The translations under genes and the position numbers were made by a program. From contig JACAXG010000076.1 in assembly GCA_018881555.1 (NCBI GenBank), positions 1,436,003 through 1,500,002 of the forward strand: a stretch of 64,000 nucleotides of DNA, read 5' to 3'. Below the pieces are notes generated by a model. It saw only the letters and a list, made by a program, of their open reading frames with translations. It ran no database searches and was not told the DNA's origin. This DNA is from Amblyornis subalaris. Its lineage: Eukaryota > Chordata > Aves > Passeriformes > Ptilonorhynchidae. This document shows positions 27,201 through 39,200 of this stretch, in pieces; position 1 is the stretch's first letter; each line of letters opens with the position of its first letter.

Positions 27201-30200
27201 TCTGAATTGAATGGGAAAGCCTTTTTCATACTGCTCAGGTAGACATCAGCTGTTAATCACTTAAGTGCATTAAAACCTTTCAGACAGTGCACACCTTGGC
27301 TTTGGAGCCAGAACCTTTGTTATGTGTGTCCTGGAGATTGGCACCAGTGTCTTGTATTTCAGGCACGTACCAGCCAGGCCTGTTTTTCCAAACATTTGCT
27401 TTATTTTGAAATGAGGAGTCTAATAATTCTTTATTCTGATGAGAGCAAAGCCACAGGGAAGAAAAAAAAGTGTTGTTTTCACACTCATGCTTCTTGCCTG
27501 GAAAGAACGTAGTGATTTTGATTCTCCCTGTAAATACCTGCTAGAGTAAATAAAAACCAGGTAATTATCTTTAAAATAAATTACACTGAAACTAGTTATC
27601 ACATAAAAGACCTGCCTTTTTTTCCAAATCTATGGAAATTCACTGGCTCAAATAAGGGGTGACAGAAACTCTCCTAAGAGAGTGAATTGTTCCCTCCCTG
27701 AACGAGAGGGAACGAGACCCATCCTGTGCTTAGACACTTGCAACTGATCCTTTTCCTCAGTCATTTTAGTGGCTCTGTTGTCCTGATTTTGCACAGCCAG
27801 TGGTAAATGAGATTGCTTATTTAAAGCTTTCAGAAGTAGAATGATATCACCCTTTTAAAAGGGGTGCTTTAAGGTTTATTGCTATCTAATGTTAATTCTG
27901 AATACTCAACAGATGAAGAGCCGAAATATAGTTTAGTATGAGCATCCATAATAGTTATACATCAGTATAATTTGGTCCTCCTTTGTTACTTGTTTTTAAT
28001 TCAATAAATATATTAACTTGCTATGTTGTGTATTTGTAGAAGTGTGGAAGAAATTTGTGCCCTTATGGTAGATACACAGCAGACTTCAGCATTGCCATAA
28101 CTCATTAAAATCAGATAAAAGTACAGCTCCAAAACAATTTCTTTTGCCAGCAAGACCGTGAAAAAGGGAAGTTCCACTCATCCAATATAAGCTGAGTCTT
28201 TCAGAACTGTGGAAAGAACAGAGCGGGCATTCCTGACCTGTTTGTGCTGGGTCTACTGGGTCAGATAAGCAGAATATACAAAATTCAGATGACTATGTGT
28301 CATAGTTTGGGGACANTAAGTAAAATTAGCTTTTTGGATGATGAAAGGTCTTCACCAGCTTTAGCAAAATGTGCATAAAGCCACTCTGGTTTANTTTGAA
28401 GATCTGCAGTTTGCCGGTTTCCAGCCTGTTTTTCCATCCCTTGGTTGGAACCTGCAAATAAAGTACAGTTTGCTCGATGCTAGGTAAGGCTTGTGTTACT
28501 TACCTGTTTATTTTGGAAGGGAAGTAGATCAGATGGAGGCAGTGGATGCAAATGGACTCATTCAAAGCTGTTTGAGTGTTTAATGCTCTGAACTCTTCAG
28601 GGTGAACCCATCACTTTCTGCGAAGAAGCATTTGTGTCCCACCGTTCCTCAGTGATGAGGCAGTTCCTGCAGAATGCCATCCAGCTCCAGCTCTTCAAGC
28701 AGGTACTGCCTCAGTGCTCTCATGGAGAAGCAGATTCTCTAACAATTCGGGTGGGGTTTGGGAGGGCTGTTTTTATGTCCCTNGATAGGGGGTGCTGTAG
28801 TGCAGCACCTCAGTTCCTGCTTGCTGCCTTCTCTCAGTCTCAGGTGCTGAGGCTTTCTGTATTTTAAGAGGTGTTTGGTTTTTCCTACTAAAGGTCTCTG
28901 AGCTCAGGGGTTTTTTAATCTGAGCATACCTAGACCCGAGATACCTGCTGTAAACTTTGTCCAGAAAGCATATTGCTGCTAAACATGGAATTACTGCTTC
29001 AGGGCAGCTGAAAACACGTGTGAGTAGCCAAACATGAATGCTGATTTTTAGCAAAGCCACACACATTTGGGCAGTGGTCAACATTTTGCCAGTTTTGATG
29101 GTATTTTCGTTCTGAGTTTCTACCCAATGCAAACACTGAGGTTATTCCAGCTAATGAAGAATAAAGTCTTTCTGAAAAGGTGAAGAATGGGATGGTTGAT
29201 GTGTTTCTGTCTTTTAATGCTGTTGCAGTTCATTGATGGGCGTCTGGATCTGCTGAACTCTGGTGAGGGCTTCAGTGACGTGTTTGAAGAGGAGATAAAT
29301 ATGGGAGAATATGCAGGTAAGAAATACCTTATTTCAAGGGAATTTCAGACACTTTTGTTGACTTACCATTTGTGGACTATCATGATGTAATTGGTCATTG
29401 CTGCTAGGTAAATAACTGAGGCTCAGTGATCCTGGTAGCCTGAAGTGTCTTAAATTTTTGTTCTTTCCTCTGTCAAGAACTTTGAATAATGTATTGTAGT
29501 TTGAATAATGCCTGTTCAGTCTTACAAAAACCTCAGCTTTACCACTTGAATAAAGTACAACCAAAAGAGTTCTTGCAGTGGAGGAAAAATCTTGGCTTTA
29601 CTCAGAACCAGCTCAGCTTTCTTTTAGTGAACTCTAAATAATCTGTNTTCTCAAATGTCTGAGACAACACAGAGGAAATAGGAAAGTGTAAATCTCTCAT
29701 CAGTGTTATGTTGTTGAGTTTCTACTAAAAGAAAAGGCTGCCTGTCCTGTTCTGTCCATGCTCCCAGAATCACTAAGTGCCAACACTTCACATTTTGAGC
29801 TTGTTTTCTGTTCAACAGAGGGCTGCAATTTGTTTGTCTGTGTTTGTGATTCTCTGTAGGTAGCGACAAACTGTACCATCAGTGGCTTTCCACAGTGAGG
29901 GTAAGGACACAAGATTCTTCCAGCATACATTGTAATTGTTGTTGGCCCATTGTGCAGCTCTCTAGGTCTGGTAACCCCTGTCCTGCCAGCATGGCCACCC
30001 TGCTTCCTGCAGAGCTCAGCTGGGACCAGCCCCAGCTTGGCTCAATATAATCTTGGTAATTTTGAATTATACGTATTTTATAGCAGTAATTTTAAAAAAT
30101 TCCATCGTATGGTTAGGTAGGTAAATAAATATACATGAATATAAATAAATACATAGGATGACTAGTAATTCTAAAATTATAGGAAAGGGGAATGTCTGAG

Positions 30201-33200
30201 AGTGAATATAAAAAATCGTTATAATTAAATTCAACAGTTTATAATTTTTCTTGAAGTTTAATTGTTATGTAGTGACAGAGATAGTAAATCTTAAAGCTGT
30301 TTACATCTGATTGCGTATAATCAAATTTGATCTCTGGAAATGTAATTTTGCACTGAAAGTAGGAAATACAACATTAGCTAAGGTTTTATTCCGTGGATTT
30401 TGCCCTTCTCCTGTGTTTCTCGGTAAGGTGCTGTACAGCAATAGTCCATGGGGTGGGGAAGGGGTGTGAAACACTGACCAGACAGATTATTCCAGCTGAT
30501 GTATCACTGGCTCATCACTTTGATTATATTCATCACATGAAATTCAGCTTTTCTAGAATTAATGTTTATGGCTGTAGTTAGATTTCATTTTCCCTCAATT
30601 TGTCCCTTTATCAACTACTTGTATCTCAACAAGGCAGCACACATGTGATAAACAGGACTGTGAGATGAGGGAAGGGAAAAGAGCAAAGTGAAAACAGATC
30701 TCACATCTTCAGATTGAATGCACAGGCTTTCCTGAAACGGAGTTTTCTGCCTCAGACATTGAGTGTTTGTCAGGATACTTTTGTCTTAAACTTCTTTAGG
30801 ATTTTAATAGAATGTACAGGACACCCTTGAGAGAACCATAGTACGTGATTTGTGAGAGGACCTCTAGGACAAAGGCTCTTGGGAGACACCCATATTTTCC
30901 CTTGGACAACTGCTGTATTAAACAGAATGAGAAAAAACAGAGCAACATTCAGTGTGGGTTTACTTGTGTCTTTTTCTTTAAATTTGCTATTTTAATACTC
31001 AGCTCTGCTAATAAGCATAGTTAATGCTTTGTTAAGAATGGTGGATTTTAGATTGCTGTTTGCTTTAAAGAGCTTTGGTAACATTTCTTCTCTTGTTACT
31101 ATAATTATAGAAAGGAAGTGGAGCCATTTTAAATACAGTAAAGACCAAGGCTAACCCTGCCATGAAGACTGTCTATAAGTTTGTAAGTATTGAGTACTGG
31201 CTTACTACTGAGATAAGAGTCTAATTACAATTCTGTTTCAACCTTTCAAATGACACTCAAGACTTCCATCCATTTTTATTGGACTCACAAAATTACTCAA
31301 AATATGCATTCATCTAAATTTCAAATTTAAATGAAAAAGTCATTTTGAAATTTAAACATAATTGAAATGCAAAGGACAATGGGGACTTGTGATTTCTTTA
31401 GAAAGTACAGATGATAAATTCTATTTATTACAGAGAACTCTTTCTGGGAAATAGTGCCTGTGTGCTCTGCTAAGCAGCTCTACCATCTCATCATTGCTCT
31501 GTTGGAAATCATTGTTACCTCAGGTTTCCCTGCTTGCAGCTTCATGGAAAGAAGGGAATCCTCTCATTTTCCAAATTGTTTCCATCTTTTCTAAATGTCA
31601 ATTAATTTTCCCTAGAGATTTCTTATACCTGCTTATTTAGAGCCCAACTTACTGAGTTGTTCTTTCAATGGAAGTGTTTTCAGTGCTGTTAACAAACATC
31701 TGGTGTGTTGCTGTGCTATGGTGTGTGGCTGCCAGCTCCACTCTGCGAGATCAAACAGCACAGAAACAAGTGCGGATTTCTTATATGCTCAATTCTAGGC
31801 AATAATGCTACAAAAAGCATTGAGATAACTATTCAGACTTTGGGTTTTTCCTGCCTTCTCCAGCTGGAGAGAGAGGAGTAGGATGAGATTGGTTCTTCTA
31901 AATGGAACTGGCATCCAGAGCACTGCGAAGAGAGAGTTTGCAGCTCACTGCCAGTGTTGAAGAATATAAGTTTATAGCAAAGATAAATACTTACAGGGGA
32001 ACACTGAGGGTATGGAATGCAAAAAGATGAAACATATCTATGGCTTCAAAACAGGGAAAACAAAATTTTTGCAACAAAGGTGGGGTGGTATTTTTTGTTT
32101 ATTTGGGGTCTTTTTAGCTTTCTATTTGTTTTAATGTGTTTTCAGTATCCTGTTATTTTTTTATCGCCATTTTTAGTTACTGAAAACAAACTTAGTCACC
32201 ATTGGAAATAGAAGGGAACTTTAACTTAAATTAATTTTTCATGCAGGCAAAAGATCATGCGAAAATGGGAATAAAAGAAGTGAAAAACCGCTTGAAGCAA
32301 AAGGTACTTGAAGTTCTTATTCAAAATGTATAAGCACCACGTCTGAAATCCTTAGCCACTGAAAGCATGATGTGATCAATAGGAAGCTGTTTGATAACAG
32401 TGTTGTTAGCACACTTCAAAATGCATTACCAGCTGTCCTGGATTTTTCACACTTATAAATATTCACAGACAAAAAAAAATTGTCTTCAAATACATTAAGG
32501 CTCTGACTTAAACCCACAAAAGCCAGAAAATTGAGTGTTCTGTTTGGAGTGGTCCTGCTCCTCTCCTTTGAGCTGGGGCACTGTGGAAGGGGACTGCAAG
32601 TGAACTAGGAGCTCTTCCCTACAGTCCTGGCAATGAACTTTTTGCAAATGGCAAATTGTTGTTATTTTTGCAGTAATCAGTCAAGAAAAACAGTATCATG
32701 TCTGTCTGCCATTGGGAGGGGGATTTCTGCATTTCTTGAATGTCTGCTGCAAAGTTCAGATGGGAAGGAATTTATTAGAGTTGATGTTCATTTCCAATTG
32801 GAATTATTGCAGGAAAAAATACTCAAACTGTTGTTTTCCAAATCTGTGTACATTTGGAAACAGCACAATTCCAAAAGCGCTCCGTTGTGTTTGAAGGATG
32901 TGTCGTCCCATCCCAATTGCTCCTTTTAAGGCAGAAGCATGGTCGCACTGACACACACCTTTCGAATAGATGGGCAACTCTGCCTTGGGTTATTGCAGGT
33001 ATCTCTTTATTCTGTGAATCAGAGTCATCTTGGGAAGCAAGACAGCTGACCTGCTGAGAGAACTGTAGTTCTTATTCAGAAATTTATATTCAATTTGTTG
33101 CATNGTAGTTTGGGGTTTTTTTTTAATCTGTGCTCTCTCTGTCAATTTTTTTTCTGAATTTCTAGACCATAATCTTAAAATAGGGCTAGAAATGTGTCCC

Positions 33201-36200
33201 TGGGCAGACAGAAATGCACCTGAGCCTGTCACCAGACTGTTCCTACAAAGGGATTTCTGTGCAGCCGGGCTCTGAACCGAGGAATTACCNGTGTACAATC
33301 CAACTGCTGTTCCCTCTCTAAATACTCCAGCACATTGCTGGAGATTCTAGAGGAAGATAAGGTTGATTTTATGCCATTTTGTTTTATTACACTACATTAT
33401 ATATGACCACTTTAGGTATAATTTGGAAAGAATAGAAACACGAAGGAGTTTTCTTGTACATGGATTTTTTTTATGTCATTCCGTGTGTTTCATTTCTGGA
33501 CATAACTTTCGTAAATAATAAAATGTTTGGCCTTCTTGTGTGCATTTCTAAAGCAGTTGGAGCTGTGTAACATGACCAGACTTTTCCCTGCATTTTAAAT
33601 GCTAATAGAATTGTGTGCTGTTGTGTGACATTTGTATACGAGGCTGAGAAAAGCCTCGTTCAGTCATTGCTTTGTTTTATTATTATTGTTGTCCTCCTGG
33701 TCCGTCAAGCAGCAAGCTTCTCTTTAAAAAACACACCTAACATTTACAACTAAATGGCCCAATTTTGTTTCACCTTTCTTATTATGTGGTGTTTCTGTAA
33801 GTGAGATGGTTAAACATGATTGTTCAACATAGGCTTTCACAGGAGCTTAAAAGATTGCTGTGAGTAGTTGACACACACTGCTCTACCTCTCCTTCCTTTA
33901 TTATTCTGTCTTTTTCTATCCCATCCTCTTCTCCATGTGAATGCAGATAGGAAGGTAACTCTAAAATTAGGGATTGCTCTGTTAAAATTAATAAAAATAG
34001 CAAACGTTGTTTTGGTCACCCTCATTTTTAATCTAAATGTGCTGCTTCATTATGGGTCTATTAATGCATTCTCCCCAGTTTTCATGTAAGAGCATTGTAT
34101 TTATCATGTGTTTCCTTACTAGCATGTGTGAGTGTTAACTGTTTGACATTCTGGTATCATTAAATACTTATTTTTTGCCAAATTTGGGATGCTAGTTTTT
34201 AATCTGCTAAGAGTAACCTAAGGTTATTTTTAAACTGAACTTACTATCCACTGCATTTTAACATGCTATTTTCCATTATTAATGCAGAAAGTATGCAGGC
34301 CCCTGGTAAGGAAAAGTCAAATATAAACATCTCTTTTCCAGTTTTCGCTGCCAAATCTGAGCAGCTTCTGTACAAGACAGAATTTAAAAATGCAATAAAG
34401 CTGGAGGTCTGCTTCCTCCAACTCTGCATAGCAATGGTGACCTCTTAAATATAATCAAGAGCCCATTTTGCCCTTGGTCTGCTCCAGTCTTGGGTTTGAA
34501 TTGCAAATGAGAAATGCAGGATTGACCTGTTGAGAGGTCACTGTGGTGTGTGTAAGGTCCTTCTTTAATATGATAGTGGAGATTGAATGGGGCTCCATTT
34601 CCATCCCTTGTTCATTTGTGGTGCAGTATTTCAAAGCAACAGAAATAGTTTTCAGAGGATTCTTATGAGTGAGAGCAAATAATTGTTAATAGAAACAGCC
34701 TGGTAGCTTTATTTTATATCTGATACAGTTCTTCTTTTTTTTTTCTCACTCTTTTTTCTTTTTCTTTCTTTTTTTTTTTTTTTTTTTTTCTGCCAAGGCT
34801 GCCTTTTTCCATGTCACAAATGGACCGTGGTGGTCAAGTCCCTCCGTTAGTGGCTCATTTGAAGCTTAACTGCATAGGATTAGGAAGAAGGAGGAATATG
34901 AATGGTACCGTCCTCAACTTTCAGTCAGGAGAATGGAACTTACTGAAAGCTCTGGCTAAGACAATTTGTATAAATGGTTGGGCACTTGGCATTAATATAT
35001 TCAACATTATTTTAGCTACTAGAGCCCTGTCTGGCTCTAGTTAATGCCTGATATTTTAGGAACAACTCATTTAGAGCTTTATAGCCAGTGTTTGTAATCC
35101 ATTACCAAATTTAAGATCAGGTTTCAGTGGTTTTTTATCTCAAATGTGTTTTCATTGAAGGTAGAGAACAAACTTTTGTGAAGCAGATTTTGCTTTGATA
35201 AGTGAAGCTGTGTTGATGATATGTTTGCCTTTTGGGGATGTTGAAAAAATAGAGAGGAATCAAATCATTTAATTCTCATATTTTATTAAACAATTTTTTT
35301 TTTTAAGATACGTAATGGTTTCTTTGGAAGTCTGTAAACCAAACAGTGGAAGTAGGCTTTAGGAACATGTTATCTTTTATATGCAATTTTATCATCAGAG
35401 AAGTACAGCCAATCTATAGCAATAAAAGCTTAAGGATTTATGGTGATCGTTACACATCTGAAGGGATTTTGCTTAATGGCTTAATCTCTGTATCTTTTAT
35501 CTCCTCCCATTCCCCTCATGTCCAAACTTTTGCATCCTTTCTCCGTTTTTTTTGGAAGTTTGCCTGGATGGGAAGGTGCTTTGCTTTCCGTTGATTCCCA
35601 GCTGTGTGATGCCTTGGTTGGAGCCACAGCTCTGAGAGCTCTGCAGGGCTGGGAGCATCCCCTGCTCAGTGCAGGTTGGGTGGCCCTGGGTGTGCTGGAG
35701 CTTCGGCAGCTCTGCAGCTTGAGGCACGTTTCATATGGCTACACCCCCACAGAAATGTGTAAATAAAGTTCATATTTAGTGTCGTTACAGGGTGTGGTGC
35801 TGCCTTAGGTTATGTGAGTCCAAAACTGAGCAGATCCGTTGGTGGCTTGGTGCTGTTTGGAGCTGGAGTAGGACTTTGACAGACACTTGGTTTTCTTGTC
35901 ATTGCGTTGTTTTGGGGCTCCTTGTTACTAATTCAGTCGACTTTTTTGTACTTTTTCAAGACAAGGTGGCATTGTGCAGCTGGAAGGCGGGGGGAAGGAA
36001 AAGTTTTTCTCTCTGGTTTGACCTTAACAAGTTGTTAATTCCCCACGATCCTTATGCCCATGTTGGGGAACCACTGCTCTACCAGCTGGATCTAAAGAGG
36101 GGTCTCAGCTTCTCTGTGGAGCAGACAAAGCCCCTTAGAAAGTCCATCCAGCTTTTTGTTTCATTTGACCTAAACACATTAGGTCAGTGTGTGTCCAAAG

Positions 36201-39200
36201 GAACCATTTCTAATTGGCCATCAGCTTACACAGCTCATTATTGTACCTGAGCGAGCCGGGGACTCGCGGGGCCATGTCAGAGGTCAGGGAATCAAAGCCC
36301 TGCCGGTGGCAGCAGCCACCCTCAGGTCAGCCTTGCACAGCTCCAGCGTCTGCAGCCTTCTCTCCATATTTACCCAGCATTATTTCCTTGGCATTGTTGC
36401 AGAGATGTAAGGTTTGGGGCCCACTGCGTTACAGACTGTTTCTCAACTGACTTTCAAACTCTTTGCTCCTTCTCTGATTCCTGATGTCTGCAGGCCTTTG
36501 TCTTTTTCAAAACCTGTGTTACACACCCTGTGCCTGCACTTGCCAAGTCCTCTAACCTGGGCTGGTGGGTCACTTCACTTCTGGAGAGGAGAACTGATGT
36601 CAAAGCAAACAAAAAGTGTTCTGCCAGGCAGCCCTTGGTGTTGTACCCTCTCCCGGAGGCATATTCAGTGCACACAGACTCCAAGATGAAATGCAAAGCT
36701 AACTAAGCTCTGAATTCCATCTCTCCTTACCACTTCCACAAGTAATTGTTCTGCTATGGATAATTCTGTGCAGTACATAAATGGAATTACTGTGTTCATT
36801 TAGATTTACAATAAGCAGAATGCCCTGTCCCTGGGCTTCTGTTGGGTTTGTTTCTAAAATAGAAAATCCAAGCTATGACTTTTTTCTCCACATGCACTTC
36901 CTGGCTTTTGCGTGTATCGGTCAGACATTTTATTGAATGTTCCTGTTTGCACCATTGGTACTGGGAGGAGAGAGGGGTTGTGTAAAAGCTCTGATGGACA
37001 AAATGTTCTATTCTAATGATGTTTTCTTTTCTGTACTTTGGTGTTTTTTTCCCCAACATCCAAACTGTTAGTCAGCATTATCCTCTAGTGTCTCCTTTGT
37101 TCACCTCACCCTTACTCAAGAGTGTTCCTGGCCATGCTATTCACCTTTTCCTACCACACAGGACATTGCTGAGAACGGGTGTTCGGCAGTGCCGGAGGAG
37201 TCTCTGCCAAGGACAGCACCATCGCCACTGGTTGAGAAGAAGGACCCAAAATTAAGAGAGGACAGAAGACCAATCACAGTACATTTTGGTCAGGTAGGTC
37301 TTAGTGTAAGGTTTTTCTCAATCATATGACTGAAAATAGTTCAGAGAAAAGTCATGATAATGAATATGCCAAAAATTTCATTATTTTTAATCGCCTAGTT
37401 ATGCTATTTTAGTTTTTTTTTTTTTGTATCTGTTTAAATGGGCTTACAAAACCTGATTTTTCTAGGGTTTACTGATTCCTTTTGTTCATACGATGATTTT
37501 GAGGAAAATAAACTCTAAGTTAATGGGGAGTGAAGCGTAATTATTGTAGCAATTTTATAAACTACTTTGTGGCTCTTTTAGCATGCAAGGTGCTACAGCC
37601 CTCAGGACTGANGGTGCAGAATTTAAAATGCCCTCTGTTATCTAGCCAGATCATTAGTGTCAATATGAAACATCCAACTTTTAAAGCATTTGAACATTCT
37701 CTGAAAATTAAATGTGATGAACTAAGACGGAAAAATCAATTAATAGCTTGTCAGTGTGCTCTGTATTCAGTATTGACAGGTGAGCTGTTCGCATTCGTTA
37801 CTCATGTAATGCTTCTTTTGATATGTCTACAAAACAGAGAGTTTGTGGGGGATTTTTAAGGGCTAGTTATTTAGAAAATGTTGTAGTTGCTGTGATTTTC
37901 ATGGAAAAACATACAGTATTTATTATCAGTTTGCCAGTGTTCCCCTATTAAGTGTAGCCTGACTCAAAAAATAACGTGATTTGTGTTCAGAGTTTTCTTT
38001 TGCCGTATCTATTCTTTATACTGTTCTGACCAGAAAACGGAAGGGAATATCTGATTTCTTCTAAGGAAATAAAGTGTAATTTTAAAGCAATTGTAAAACA
38101 TTATAAAATGTGAAGCAAACCGGATTTTTAGAGACGTGTCTATGAATAGAAACCAGTTGGTGTGGCTGCACTGACTGTTCAGGTATTAGATGGGNCTACC
38201 TGAGATCTGATCAGTGCTCAGAGCAGTGTTGTCTGTATCATTTTAGAATTAGACTTATTTCTTTCAGAACTTTCACCACGGTGCTAAATGTAAGTTCTTG
38301 GATTTTAGATCATTCTCTTCCAATTAAGTATTTGCAGTAGAGATGTATTTTTCCCTTACTTTCTGTGCCAATACAGTTGAGAGGCTACTGGAGGAATGCA
38401 GCCATCTAGCTCCAGCAGGGACATGTTACATTTAATTTGGAGCAGTCAGAAATCAGATAATATTGCAATTTATTTTCAGTTTTTCCTTTAGATTTTTATG
38501 AACGATGGGTGGTTCAAACATTATGGTAGATTAATGAAATATATATTTGAGTGGTAAGTGTAAATTTAAATTTATGAGGTTTTTTAGCAGTCACTTTCAA
38601 ATTTTTTAATGATCACTTTCTCTGTGTCAAAAGAAACACACATCAGCTTTCCTGACCCCCTGACTGTGGGGGGAGGCTCGCTGGCTAAATGCTTATTGCT
38701 GTCATTACATTACAAATGTTAGTTTCCAAAAACTGATCTGACTTAGCAGTTGTAGGGCGCTCTCACTCACAGCCTTCGTCCTGGCACAGGTCTGCTTTTC
38801 CTGATAGCCCAGTGCCGAAACAAAAATGAAATCATACTTTCATTCAAAAGGAAAAGATGTTCAGGTTTATGAAATATAGATTAAGGCTTTGGGGAGGAAA
38901 AAAGCAGCAACATTTACTGTTTAAATGNGAGACGGCTTCTAATTCGTGATTAAAGGCAGAGATTTTAGTGTCACTTTTAACTCTGTCTAGAATACAGAAG
39001 GTGGGAACAATTAAAAAGCCACAAGAACTCTGAAATAAGGGCTGTTTGTGCATTCACAGCTCTTATAAACTGAAGAGGATGAAAGAGGCTTTTTTCTCAT
39101 TGTCACTTGCTTTCTCCCCGTGCAGCATTGTGCGGGTGGCTGGCAGAGGCAGTTTTTAAAATGCATGCATGCGGCTGAGGGTCAGGCCCCGCGCATCGGG

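Larger units (their letters stand above)
6207..28600 (+). other. DENND1A: DENND1A intron, 22.4 kb, with candidate regulatory stretches
   Basis: This intron runs from donor gtaagt to acceptor actcttcag. It is mostly AT-rich unique sequence. No exon, RNA gene or intact transposon was recognised. Homeodomain-type TAATTA sites cluster at 14860-14995, 17385-17470, 19340-19480 and 24590-24860 (listed separately). A further GC-richer stretch lies at 21035-21190. Low-complexity tracts include an A/C-rich run near 12045-12095 and a T run near 23740-23760. The many small open frames show no recognisable protein. Confidence 0.8.

Noticed and set aside
34731..34793. Long T tract as the A-tail of a minus-strand processed pseudogene.
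   Set aside because: The sequence beside it gives no recognisable gene on the minus strand and no flanking target duplication was seen.
35792..36250. 152-codon + strand open frame in the 32304-37161 intron.
   Set aside because: No acceptor/donor fit to DENND1A, no domain and low coding character.
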